In this document: piece by piece, positions 45,060 to 56,689 of the stretch
Position numbering within the stretch: position 1 is the stretch's first letter
How the letters are laid out: each line of letters opens with the position of its first letter
Assembly: GCA_030522415.1 (NCBI GenBank)
Contig: CM060105.1
Coordinates: 16,305,277-16,369,276, forward strand
DNA from: Channallabes apus
Lineage: Eukaryota; Chordata; Actinopteri; Siluriformes; Clariidae
Direction: 5' to 3'
Length of the DNA: 64,000 nt
Program-made: the position numbers and the translations under genes
Notes under the pieces: generated by a model
Database searches by the model: none
The model's input: the letters and a program-made list of their open reading frames with translations, nothing else
Told to the model about the DNA's origin: nothing

Positions 45060-46274
45060 TCTGATTTCTGTCAGTTTTTTTTTTTTTTACGATGCATCTT
45101 TAATTTTAAACTTGGCTTTCAAATTGTTGTCTGTTGACTCTTTGTCTTTATCTTTGTTTTTATCACATTCCATTACATCAGCACGCACAACAACTGTAGC
45201 TAATTCTCTAGGCTTCCTATTATTCACTATAACAAGTGTGTGAAGATAATCCATTGATTGCATATTATTAAGAAATCTGGACCAAGTCTGAACAGATATT
45301 GCTTTCTTACCTTTACAGATTCCTCAGCGCTGGTAAATCAAAACAAACAACACTAGGTGGTGTGCTGTAACAGGAAACTAATCAACAAGACGGTGCTCTA
45401 ATGGAAACCATAGTTGCGCAAAAGTCTTGATCCGCTCCTCATATCATCACATTAAATGAAAGAAATGGGAACAAATGTTCTACTTTGTCAGCGCCGAAAA
45501 CTACAATTTTAATATTGGTTGTTTATGTGCAGTAACAACCTCAGCAGCGACCTCATTTCCCCTCTCGTCTGTTCCAACCACTCAGCATTCAGCATCACCA
45601 GTATAATAATCACCGGCCTGATCATCTGTCATCATCTGCACCTGTTTCTCACTGGGCCATGCCGTAAGTTAGATGCTTTAAAAAAAAAAAAAAGAATTAC
45701 ACTTGATAAGGCTTCATAGGTCCCTGTGTGGCTTAACAGTGAAAAAAAAAAAGATTCCTCTGAAACTGCTCAGTTACAGGGACTCGACTGAAAATGAGCG
45801 ATAGAAAAAAAAAGTCCTTCAGGAAGCCAGGAGAACTATTCCTCAAGACTGCATTATAAATACAATAAAGCCTGGCTCTTTGGAAGCAAAATATGAAGAA
45901 ATAAGGTGGGGCTCAATACTTTTGCACGGTACCGTAGATCCCTCAGCGCTACTTTTCAAAAGAGTCCTTGAAAACTTATGAATGTCTTATGAAGGTCCAG
46001 TGCTTGAGAAGGGGTTACGGCATGGCCAGTGTGTATGTGTGTGTGTGTGTGAGAGATGTAACTCCAGGCTAAATACATAGGAGGTGCCTCCACTGACTAG
46101 ACCAAAGGCGGATAATTTCGAGGGGAAGCTGATATTCACAGACGACCCGCTTCCAATCAAATTATCCAATTAAGCCACTCAAGCCAATCACAGAGCGGAT
46201 TTCCACTACACACTCCACTACACATATTACTGCACAATGTCTTCTTGTTTAGGGAACCGTCAGTACTGGAGCCT
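45060..46274. other. Non-genic stretch with no recognised gene
   Basis: Poly-A runs (45680-45695, 45740-45752) and short TG tracts. The frames are short and lack recognisable domains. A SINE scrap (GGAGCCTATCCCAGA) lies at 46268-46282. Confidence 0.55.
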
Positions 46275-46282
46275 ATCCCAGA

Positions 46283-46783
46283 CAGTGGTGACTGGTGCAA
46301 ATCTTTTAGGGGGGGGGGTGTATTTTAGGAAAGGCATTACTGACCGTTAATAAGACTCATTGAGAATGGTCCATCCACATGAGCCCAAATATTTAAAAAC
46401 AATATTGATTCGCTAAGAACGAAAGTGGGAGGGATTGGGGTGCACAGTGCTCCGCCCCAAGGATGATTTGAAAAAATCCACTTAGTGCTCAGCCTCAAAT
46501 CACATGCTTTTCAAAAATTTACGTGCCTACATATTGTAGACACTCGTTTGTCCAGCGCCCCGCATACACGAACACTAATTGACGTAAACAGTTAAAAAAA
46601 AAAATAATTTTTATAAATAGATTATATTAAGAAATACAGTGGAATATTATGACTAAATGACTTTATTTCATTATTAAAATTAATAATTATTATGTTAAAT
46701 GATTGCATGATAAAGTAGCATTCTTCTCTGACTAATTTAAAGGGGACGGCGCCCCAGCACCCTTTATTGACCGGCCGCCACTG
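46283..46783. mobile_element. hAT-like non-autonomous DNA transposon with perfect 8-bp TSD
   Basis: 501 bp. The ends are CAGTGGTGACTGGTGCAA (left) and, inverted, CAGTGGCGGCCGGTCAATAA (right), alike at most of the first 14 positions. ATCCCAGA is duplicated exactly at 46275-46282 and 46784-46791; 8 bp is the hAT target size. The target was a SINE scrap (GCCTATCCCAGA). The interior has poly-G near 46311 and no coding potential. Confidence 0.82.
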
Positions 46784-46791
46784 ATCCCAGA

Positions 46792-47514
46792 TCAGTATTT
46801 TGATAATTCTCAAAAAATAAAAAAAGAACAACAATACAGTATGGAATGTGACTGTTATGACTTGTTTATGACCTCTTATTACACTTGGCAAGGTATGACT
46901 GTATGGCAGGGTTATGACACACGGATCTGGTTAGATTTTCTGAATAAAACCTTGAGAAGGAATAAGACTTTTAGTGTTTCATTTCTGCATATGAACTGCA
47001 ACTCATTAAACAAACGATTAAGAGTTTTATCTTGTCTCGTTGTATAATTAGTTCGCTTTAAAAGACATTGTTGTTGTCCACTTACATGGTGACACATTGA
47101 GGAAACAACCTGCTAATGTCATCTTCTGGTCTGGTGTAGACTGACATGCTGAGAAATTGTCCTCTGATGAAACATGTCAGAAGGAAAGATGAGCTGGTTG
47201 CTGAACTAGAGAGAGAGAGAGAGAGAGAGAGAGAAGGCAGTAGGATCCTCCTCCACTCGCTAGACTCTTCCTTCTCTCTCCCACAGCGGCCATCTGTCTC
47301 TCTGTGTCACCGTGCCGAGCCAGCGTGATCCAAAATCAGCCAATGAGACAGGCAGAGTGCATGCAGATTTTCAGTTTTGTCCCTTGATTGAGGAATATTA
47401 AGTTCAGTCCAGTCAGGTCACATGACCGCAACCATATTACACTTGCACTGGCAGCTCACACACACAACTTTACGTGCAGATATTTTCACATTAACATTTT
47501 GCCAGGTTGAGGAA
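46792..47514. other. Non-genic stretch
   Basis: (GA)n at 47209-47233. No exon recognised. Confidence 0.5.
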
Positions 47515-47790
47515 TGACGGCGCAGTAGCTACGTGGTTAGCACTGTCGCCCTGCACCTCCAGTGCCAGGGTTCGATTCCCGCTTCGGGGTCCGTGTGCAT
47601 GTTCTGAGTTTGCATGTTCTCCACGTGCTTGGTGGGTTTCCTCCAGGAACTCCGGTTTCCTCCCCCAGTCCAAAGACATGCAGGTTAGGCTAATTGGGAT
47701 TCGCAAATTGCCTGTAGTCTCGTGGGATAGACCCCAGGACCCTGTGACCCTGTATACATGATAAAGCAGTATAGGTGATGAGTGAGTGAG
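47515..47790 (+). mobile_element. SINE (GAAT-tailed family), central deletion
   Basis: Head CGGCGCAGTAGCTACGTGG, box B GGTTCGATTCCC, CACGTGCTTGGTGGGTTTCC, CAAAGACATGCAGGTTAG. It then jumps from TTGCCTGTAG to CTCGTGGGATAG, missing the CA core and about 60 bp. The tail is (GAGT)n. Confidence 0.88.
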
Positions 47791-47939
47791 ACTCGGGTGT
47801 GTTGAAAAGCTGAATGGGTTAACGACAATCACAGAAGGTAAAAAGTAACAGCTTGACCTGAAGCTGAAAAATTCTGCTGCATTTTTGTCTTTATGAGCCA
47901 GACATTAATCACTACACAGTGAGGGTCTCTGTATTGAAC

Positions 47940-48360
47940 AGTCCTGGTCTGGAGCGCAGCGTGACTGAGTGGACAGCGACTCTGCTAATTAAGGGGAATT
48001 TATGGCATTGCTACACGTTGTCGGGTCGGATACAAAGCGCGGCTACACCTTTCCCACATGTGTACGCAGCCAGTGCTGGACAAAAAAAACACAGAAGTGC
48101 TTGCTGGGGGACCAGGAATTACCATGGCGACGGGGTCGAGACCTATGACCCGTCAGGGCTCATGAAGATCCACGGTCATCTGCAAAGAAAAAGAAATATT
48201 CCCTAATAGATTTCTGTCTCAGGAGGAGCACACATGTGGAAAAATTGTTCTAGAGTGTGTCAGAAAGTGGACAAAAAGACAGAGGAGACTCATTCAGACC
48301 ATGCAGGGGTGTTCTGTAATGCTGGAATTTACTTCGCGATCAATAAAGCCTATCTATAGG
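47940..48360. other. High-complexity block followed by LINE-like tail remnant
   Basis: 47940-48190 is balanced in composition (CTGCTAATTAAGGGGAATTT, GGATACAAAGCGCGGC). It has a 95-codon plus-strand frame with no known domain and may be non-coding regulatory sequence. 48319-48360 (GCGATCAATAAAGCCTATC) resembles the tail at 4040-4090. Confidence 0.3.
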
Positions 48361-48399
48361 AAGAGTTATTTATTTTCTTTTTTTTTTTTTTTCAGAATG

Positions 48400-48721
48400 T
48401 TACATTTTTAGTCAATTACATTTTACTTGCACTTTTAACAAAGCAGCTTTGCAGGAATAAAAATTCTAGTATGAAGTTAAAGAGTGTTTATCCTTAATGA
48501 GTGTCAATGTCAAGGAAAACCCTGAGATGAACATGAGGAAAAAATCTTAAGAGGAACCAAACTTACGTAGTCAGTGAAGAATGAGGAAAAAAGTCAAACG
48601 AAATAAATTATTTAACCAGATAAAAACTATATATTAAACAAATATAAACATAAATACATTTACCATTACCACTACTACTAACTACTAACTACTACTAACA
48701 TAAAAATATTTACCACTACAA

Positions 48722-48765
<44 letters not shown>

Positions 48766-49038
48766 GATAATACTACTACTACTAATAATAATAAAAACAA
48801 ACAACAAACTGCCAAAAAAGCATTTTTGTATAGTGCTTTTAACAATAGACAACTGACATTTAAACAAACAAACAAACAAAATAAAAATAATTAATTAAAT
48901 TATTATTCTTTTATAAATATTTGTTGTTCATTTTTTACAGCATGGAACATCTAATATGCAGTATTTGTAATTATATAGTCCCTTTGTAACACACAAAGTA
49001 ATTTTACAAAAATAAATAAATAAATAAATAAATAAAAT

Positions 49039-49075
<37 letters not shown>

Positions 49076-49589
49076 AGTACATAAAAGTAGAATAAAAAGG
49101 GGAACATGATTTCATTTTATAGAATGAAACAGCAATTAAAAATTTACAGTATATAATTAGAAGCATTTATATTATACTTTTCTAACACACAGGGTCATTT
49201 TACAATTAATAAAAACAAACAAACAAACAAACAAGCAAACAAACAAACAAACAAGCAAACAAATAAAACTTACATATACATATAATTACAGTAGATGCAG
49301 TAATAAATATAATAAATACAACAACTAATACTATTATTATTAATATCATTATTATTATTATTATTATTGTTGTTGTTGTTGTTGTTTTTATTATTACAAG
49401 AAGACGAGTTGGAAACATTGATTTATTTTACAGTATGTAACAATTTCTATTTATTTTAATATGTAATATTTACATGATATACTTATATATTTAATATATA
49501 GTATCTTTATAACATAAAAGGACATTTTACAATGAAAATAAAATGGACATTCAAAATGTATTATAAATTACTACTACTGTTATTGTTAT

Positions 49590-49621
<32 letters not shown>

Positions 49622-49640
49622 CATTCCAATCACATTTTGA
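48400..49640. repeat. Series of degenerate repeat heads separated by A-rich and ATA arrays
   Basis: Segments near 48410, 48825, 48970, 49170 and 49490 share a pattern of TATA(G/T)T, a CTTTTTAACAC-like block and CATTTTACAA. Each is followed by AAAT, CAAA or ATA simple repeats ((ATT)n 48723-48765, (ATA)n 49041-49073, (CAAA)n 49212-49266). They look like decayed copies of the repeat at 39007. Confidence 0.55.
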
Positions 49641-49849
49641 TTATATCATCTGCAATATCAATGGTGAAAAAGCAATATAATATATAATAGATAAATGTTT
49701 GTCCTTGGTGACAGAAGATGATGCTCAGGCTTAATGTAACCTCTCACCTGAGACCATAAAACTTAATCGCTCTCTCAGTTTAACCTCTTTAACCTTTAAC
49801 TCAGACTTCAGCTGCACCAGAGACATAAACGGAAGCCACACTGGAACAC

Positions 49850-50772
49850 GTCATTTACATTCCAGTTTACTGACAGAATGCACTAATTAGCCTCACGTCT
49901 GTAGTTCCACGGGATAAATGATGCAGCGCTCATGATAAGGTCATGTGTCAATCAAACCCGAGTTATAGAGGAGCGAAACCCAAACAATTGTCGTCCATCT
50001 GACGTCGGTGATCACGAGGGACAGCAGTCCTGCATTGCTGACCTTTTTAATGGGGTGAAAAGGCAATGTTTTGTATCGAACACTGATGCATTTTGTCTCG
50101 TGTGGTGTGTCCAGGGTCCAGGGGGTCCGGGGTCCAGTGTTGTACTTCTACTAGCTGCACCAGGCAGAACCCTAGTGATAGTGATGATGGTGATGATGTC
50201 ATATGGCTTCACGCCGCCTTTCAGTCAAAGAATCTTTCACAATGGGGCGGATTCCTGTACTTGATTTGTTTCAGTTTCGTATTTAGCAGAGATTCCTTTA
50301 CTAAACATTTCACTTCTTTAAATAGAAGCGTTTGACTAAATGATTAAATAAAGAGAATGAAACATAAAGATCCCTAATCATGATCGTTATATTGCTGAAG
50401 ACTTTGATTTGTGTCGTTCAAGATCTTGTGAGCAAGATGGAAAAAACAAGGGGGTAAAAAGACAGATCCATTGCGCTGAAGAAGAAAGAAACACACACAC
50501 ACACACACACACACATGCTCTTTTACTCACTCTTAAATCAGTGTGAAATCTGCATCTCTTGTGCTTTGATTCAAGTGTGTGTGTGTGTGTGTGTGTAGCA
50601 TAGTGTGTTTTCTCCCTCATTGTAAGCACATTTGTCTGTAATTATATGTGCAAAAGTGAGAGAGCAGGAGCGAGAGAAAGACAAAGAGTGAGAAAGAGAG
50701 TGAGAGGAAGAGACAAGGGGCTGTTTCTAATTTTGTTGTCAAACAGTAGTGAGTGTGTAGTGGAGAGAGAGT

Positions 50773-50815
<43 letters not shown>

Positions 50816-51200
50816 GAAACCTGTGCTGGGTCGCTATAATAACTGTGAAAAATCTCATTAATTCAGTCGGCTCAGCCGCTAAGTCCTTGTATTGTCACTT
50901 CTCTCAGGGCCCTTTTCACCGCCTAACTAGCGTCATCTCCATGGCGACGGAGGAGAAACGCTTTGCATGTCCTCTCAAATTCTTTTTTTTTTTTCATTGT
51001 TCCTGACAAAGCTTGACAAACTGCATGTGACTCGAAGGGCTTCTCTGGTATCTGCGTGACTATTCACACTCACGCCGAAAGCAGTGGCCATATCGATTTT
51101 TAATAAAGCAGGCCGGCGCTGCTCAGTGCGTCCCCGCTCGCTTTGTAAATCTCTACAGGAAGCACGGACAGGCTTTTCCTTTCACATCACACACACGCTG
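49850..51200. other. Non-genic stretch with candidate regulatory blocks
   Basis: High-complexity blocks at 49860-50010 (GCACTAATTAGCCTCACG) and 50850-51190 (TCTCCATGGCGACGGAGG, CATATCGATTTTTAATAAAG). (CA)n 50491-50514, (TG)n 50575-50597, (GA)n 50763-50809. No exon recognised. Confidence 0.4.
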
Positions 51201-51509
51201 TAACACCGCTCGCAGCCTGTGTGCCCTCAGTACACACCTCACACCTCTATACTCCGGGACCAGCGCAGCATCCGCTTCCACTCAGCTTCATCCTCAGACT
51301 GAGGAGGAGGAAAACACTGTTACAGGAAAACACGGCTACAGGAAAACACTGTTACAGGAAAACAATCAACAACTCAGGTGCAGTGATTTTCCTAAAGCAA
51401 CATGATCACAATTCACAGTTTTTATAGATACTTAAAAATTACTTTAAAAATTTTTAAAGTTTTTAAAAATTCATAAATTTTTATAGATTTTTATAGATAG
51501 ATATATAAC

Positions 51510-52680
51510 CTCCTCACTCCAGAACTTTCTTCGTAGTTCACTAAATCCCTCACTCACTAATTTCCATGCTCATTCCATAACTCCCTCACTCCTTATCTCC
51601 CTCACCTTGCTTCTTAACTCCCTCATTCCCTAACTGACTTACTTCCCTACTTACTCCCTCACTGCCTTATTCCCCCACTCACCAGCTGACTCACTACTTA
51701 ACTGCCTCACTATTTTACTCATTAACTCCCTCACTTACCACCTGACTCACTCCCTAACCCTCTCGCTCTTTCCCTCCCTAACTCTCTCACTCTCTAACTC
51801 TCTCATTCTTTCACTCCTTAACTCTCTCATTTTTTCACTCCCTCATTGCCTCACTCCATCACTCAAAACTCACTCCCTAACTCCATCACTCCCTAATTAA
51901 TGCACTCCCTAACTCATTCAATGCCTAATTGACTCACTCACCAAATGACTCACTCCCTAACTCACTAACTCTCTCACTCTTTCAATCCCTAATTCCCTCA
52001 CTCCATCACTCAAACTCCCTCACACCCTAACTCCCAGGGCCAGGGGTAGCTCAGTGGTTAAGGCATTGGACTATGGTTCGGAAGATCCCAGGTTCAAACC
52101 CCACAACCACCAAGTTGCCACTGTTGGGCCCTTGAGCAAGGCCCTTAACCCTCAACTGCTCAGATGTATAATGAGATAAAAATGTAAGTCGCTCTGGATA
52201 AGATAAGATAAGATAAGATAAGATAAGATAAGAGCGTCTGCCAAATGCCTAAATGTAAATTAATGCACTCCCTCACTCCCTAATTGACTCACTCACCAAA
52301 TGACTCACTCCCTAACTCACCAATTGCATCACTCCCCACCTCCTAACTCCATCACTCCCTAACGTCCTCAATCCATCACCTCCCAAATCTCTAACTTTAT
52401 CACTCCTTACTGTAACTGATTTAGTTCTTTGCTCCCTAACCCCTCACTCCTTAAACCACTATCATTATAACTCATTCAATTCCTAACTGACTCACACACG
52501 AACCCCGTTACTCCCTAACTGACTCACAACAAAACAAAACCTCTTGTATTATATCTCCTTCATTTCCTAACCTCATTCTCAGTCTCTCATTCTATAACTC
52601 CCTCACCTCCTACCTCCCTTGCTCCCTAACTCCCCCGCTCCATCACGCCTTCCCTCCCTAACATCCTCAGCCTCCAACAC
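51510..52680 (+). repeat. Pyrimidine-rich degenerate array (CTCACTCCCTAA type)
   Basis: About 1.1 kb of loosely repeated CTCACTCCCTAACT words on the plus strand. Longer internal duplication: TAATGCACTCCCT...CTAATTGACTCACTCACC occurs at about 51898 and again at 52261. A SINE interrupts it. Confidence 0.85.
52037..52260 (+). mobile_element. tRNA-derived SINE with L2/RSg-1-type tail
   Basis: Box A TAGCTCAGTGG, box B GGTTCAAACCCC, then CCACTGTTGGGCCCTTGAGC, CCCTTAACCCTCAACTGCTC and the conserved tail GTAAGTCGCTCTGGATAA...GAGCGTCTGCCAAATGCC known from salmonid SINEs and their partner LINE. Inside the tail GATAA is expanded to seven copies (52197-52231). Inserted in the pyrimidine-rich array. Confidence 0.92.
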
Positions 52681-52684
52681 CCAT

Positions 52685-53202
52685 GCAACCTAACATGGAA
52701 ATCAACGTGCAAGGTGGAAGTCTGAAGGTTTCCTAACATCCCACTTTCTTTGCCAGCTTTTTATGAATATATTTGGTTGCAATACTGCATGAAAAAAACA
52801 TTAAATAAATACATCCGAGGCCTCCAAACACACTGTGGTTTGAGTACTGAATATGATGATCAAACATGATTCAAACCTGATGTCTAAAGAATTTCTCTCT
52901 CTACGCTTAAATCACTTCCACATTAGAGCTAATTTTCTTGCAAATATGTAAAAGTTACGACGTTTAATAATAACGAGAGTTAATGCGTGTAAAACACGAT
53001 TCATGTTCCAGGGTTCCATGTTTTTTTCACAAGGGGTCTGGTCTAAATTTACAGCATTTAATCACGTTAAATAGATCTATAATCCTATGCAATCTACATA
53101 TGCAGCTGATTTAAGCGATCGCAGTTCCTGCAAGGCTAATTAATCCATAACAACTTCAATTAATCAAAATTAACCTCAGGCTGCTCCTTAATGCTAATCA
53201 CG

Positions 53203-53240
<38 letters not shown>

Positions 53241-53398
53241 ATGAGTGGATGTGAAAAGAGAAGCGAGGCAATGCACTGCAAAACGCATTTAAAAAGGAAA
53301 GGGGAGTGTTTTTTTTCTTTTAAATGCAAATATGAAGCACCGAAAGAGAGAAGGATGGATATGATAGATAGATAGATATGAACTGAACCTGTCCTGGA
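52685..53398. other. Non-genic stretch with candidate regulatory block
   Basis: 53085-53205 is rich in ATTA-type cores (GGCTAATTAATCCATAAC, TTCAATTAATCAAAATTAAC, TTAATGCTAATCACG) and looks like a developmental enhancer-type sequence. (TG)n follows at 53206-53239. Confidence 0.3.
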
Positions 53399-53800
53399 GG
53401 TGAAATTTCATATTGCATAAATATTTTCTCATAGGAAATAATGTAAATGCAGAAAACCTGTTCCAGCCACTCAAAAAATATGACCAATTCCCAACACTCT
53501 AACCATATTTTTGCATAGAAAAACAATCAAAACATTTACAAAAGATGTAAAATATGAAAGAAATAGACATGAAACCTCACTTAACCTCTAATTTATGATT
53601 CCTCTCGGCAGCGGCTGCTAAAAACCAGACTGAAAACGTCTCCCTTTTCTTCTTGCTGCCGTCCTTGATAACATTCTCTGGACCCATGGTGCTGTGTCTT
53701 CACTAAGTCTTGCACAAAATTCATTAAAACTAAAAAAAAACGCATCGCTTGGCTTTCCACTGATGCAAACGATTTTCGATCTGCTAACGGACTGACTTGG
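53398..53800 (-). mobile_element. Non-autonomous pogo/Tigger-like element, copy B (inverted)
   Basis: Inverted relative to 43105-43560. On the minus strand: GCATCAGTGGAAAGCCAAGC, then ATG GGT CCA start (MGPENVIKDGSKKKR), then ATTGTTTTTCTATGC and CATTTACATTATTTCC. The ends are more decayed than in copy A. Confidence 0.6.
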
Positions 53801-53879
53801 TCGCTCACATGCCAGGAATGTTACACATGCTGAGGAAAATTCCTTGCAAAATTTTTGTTCAGTGAGACAGATATATACT

Positions 53880-53881
<2 letters not shown>

Positions 53882-53931
<50 letters not shown>
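53882..53931. repeat. (CA)n microsatellite
   Basis: About 24 CA units. Confidence 0.97.
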
Positions 53932-53933
<2 letters not shown>

Positions 53934-54001
53934 CGAAAGAAAGAAAAAAAAGTGATATACATTATATAGAGAGACGTTTGACTTGTTAAGCTCTTTTATT
54001 A

Positions 54002-54032
<31 letters not shown>

Positions 54033-54072
54033 AATAATAATAATAATGATAATAATGATAATAATAATGATA
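54002..54072. repeat. (ATA)n array with ATG variants
   Basis: About 23 triplets, several changed to ATG. Confidence 0.95.
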
Positions 54073-54094
54073 ACAGCCGTTTTACACCCAGAAA

Positions 54095-54181
54095 CACTAT
54101 AGCGCTTTGTCCTGTATAAATGGTCACGAGGGGCGTGAAGCCTATCCCAGGAAACTTAGGGTATGAGGGCCAATGAGTTCA

Positions 54182-54222
<41 letters not shown>

Positions 54223-54410
54223 ACAAGCAATTTGGGAACACCAATGAGCCTAATCTGCAAGTCTTTGGATTGTGGGAGGAAACCGGAGAACCCAGAGGAA
54301 ACCCACCAAGCACAGGGAGAACATTCAAACTCCATGCACACAGACCCCCAACGGGAATCGAACCCGGACCCTGAAGGTGCAAGCTGACAGTTCTAGCCAC
54401 GCCGCCACCA
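54095..54410 (-). mobile_element. SINE (GAAT-tailed family), diverged
   Basis: TATAGCGCTTTGTCCTG at the tail side, GCCTATCCCAGGAAACTT, (CA)n 54185-54218, GGAAACCCACCAAGCAC, box B (minus strand GGGTTCGATTCCCG), decayed head GGCGGCG. Confidence 0.9.
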
Positions 54411-56080
54411 GAAACACCCACACAACTATTTACACACAGAGAGACAAACAGAGACAGAGAGCGAGACAAAGACAGGAAGAGAGAGAGAGAGAGATGGAGT
54501 GAGGGAATGTCATGGAGACCGAGAGAGAAAAAAGGGAAATATATAGAGAGTGAAATGTAGAGTAGAGAGAGAGAGAGAGCGTAATTAACCTTTGACGTAC
54601 ATAATGATATCTGTCCAAGTTTATAATGAAGTGGGCCACCCAGGACCCGGGTCACGTTCTAACACTCACATTTACGTCGCTGCCTATTATTTAATGTTAA
54701 ACAGAGCTCTGCGGTTTATGACACGTGTAATTTTATCAAAACTGCCCCTTGAGGCTCCGGCAAGCCCCCCCCCCCCCCCCTCCTCCTACCACCACCACCA
54801 CCACAGGCACGATCCCCCTCCCCTCCCTCCCCAACCTTCACAAAGCCTCAAACCCAAAAGAGAAGTGTGTGTGGAGCGCACAGAGGCCCAGGAACGGCCC
54901 TGAAAGATTTCCGCATCACACACACACACACACTGTCTTGACGAGCCGATACAGGGAGCATCTCACACGCTGCAGTTTCACTGCGAGAAAAGTATGTGCA
55001 CTCTATAGATGTCCTCGAGCAGAGAGAGGAGAAGAAGATAAAAAAAAAGGCAAACCATAAAAATTATAATACTAAATTATTTAATTAATTAAATAAATAA
55101 ATAAATAAATAAAGTTAATTAACATTTTAAATACAAGTATGTATATGTATATATATTTTTTCCATTAATTTTTTTTTTTTACATTTTTATATTATCTTAA
55201 GGAAGCATTTATTTGCAAGCAAACAACAAACAAATAAACAAACTAATGAATGAAGAGTAAAAATTCTAAAGAATAATAATAGAATCTGTGAAATAAATAT
55301 CTGACAAGTTATATCACTGATTTGTTCAGGGATTTCCTTTAATTTGTCATCTCTATATAGAATATGTACAGTATCTACATAAAAATAATAATAATAATAA
55401 TAATATTCTCGCCTACTAATTACAAATAATTGTTAATGTTGACCGTATATGAAAACCCAACTCGCAACAATAAAAAAAAAAAAACTCGCAATCGATTAAC
55501 CTGAGAGATGTTCCTGTATCAGTACGTAAGTAGGTAAAGAAACGCCACTTCCTCTCGTCCCTCGTGCTTTATTATTAACCATCGTCTTATACAAAAAAAA
55601 AAAGCACTCGTACGCTTGAACTGTAATGACTTCCAGAGTTGACTAAAAGCCCCCTGAAGCTCATCTCCATCCGCACACTTCTTTGTTTTTTCCTCCTCCT
55701 CCTCCTGCAAGCGCCCCCCCCCCCTCGCCCCTTTCTCTGCTGTGTGAACTTGTGAGAGTTTCATATGCTGAACACTTGAGCTCATGAACGAGCGACCTTC
55801 AAACAGTCGACTGTGCGAGCGTTCCTGAGGTTTCTCACCTTGTTCCACGGGCTCAGCTGACTAAATGAGGCAAACAGTCGCCTGCTCTCCCAGAAAGCAT
55901 TGCATTTTCGTTTCATCTCACATCACTGACGAATTCCCAGTTCTGATTGGTCGGTTCATTTTCTTCGCTGACGGTAAATTCAAATCACACACTTACTGTA
56001 TACAGTACGAATGCATTCTTTTAATATCTCACTGGTTCTATAGCAACAGCTAATTCACAGGACTGTAAAACGTTTCCATG
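54411..56080. other. Non-genic stretch with low-complexity patches
   Basis: GA-rich (54440-54580), poly-C and CCA repeats (54767-54805), AAAT tract (55080-55113), ATA (55385-55406), poly-A (55470-55484), poly-C (55715-55725). Frames here run through these repeats. No exon recognised. Confidence 0.55.
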
Positions 56081-56081
56081 A

Positions 56082-56687
56082 GGGGCGTTCAAGTCAAACT
56101 GGGACGCATGATGAAATTTCGATATTTACCTGAAGACTTTAAGCACAGCGCCACTCTTAGCTGCAGTAAAATATTCAAATGGTGCAAACGTTTTAAAGAT
56201 GGCTGTACGTCCCTGACTCGGAGCACACTGCAGTCGTTCTTGTGAACATTCAACAGGTGGAAGCCTGATCGTTAAAAAACGATGGATAACTTTCCTGTGG
56301 GACCTGTAAACACAATCATTCAGCAACACCACTTGTACATTACAGGAGTTATCGCCACATCCCCTGTACAGTCCGGACCTCGATCCAAGTCGTTTACACA
56401 TTTTTGAGTTATTATAGGAGTTCCCGGGAGGCCAGTGTTTCAGACTGCAGGGAAATATATAGAGAAATAAAGGGAGTTTATACAGTACTTGCATAGCAGT
56501 GTTCTGTCACCCTGCATACTCAAAAGTCCCAGTTTGACTTGAACAAGATAATCATTCACCGATGTATGGCCTTTTTTAAAATGTTTACACCCTTCAAACG
56601 TTTTACGCTAAACCGTACTGTTAATCGATTTTACTCCTTAATTCACTGAAAATTTCATCACAAGTCCCGGTTTGACTTGAACACCAC
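56082..56687 (+). mobile_element. Mariner-family deletion element
   Basis: Ends: GTTCAAGTCAAACTGGGAC (56087-56105) and the inverted GTCCCGGTTTGACTTGAAC (56664-56682). Plus-strand remnants: an HTH-like SKIFKWCKRFKDGCTSLTR (about 56157-56220) and, after an internal deletion, LYSPDLDPSRLHIF (56364-56405), the mariner C-terminal catalytic block with R where the last catalytic D is expected. An additional inner terminal repeat (56526-56544) suggests a nested or composite event. Not active. Confidence 0.85.
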
Positions 56688-56689
56688 TT

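Noticed and set aside
47919..48206. 95-codon plus-strand frame
   Set aside because: No family recognised and no splice signals consistent with an exon. Kept only as a high-complexity block.
52037..52110. Stand-alone tRNA gene
   Set aside because: It is the head of a SINE with the full conserved tail.
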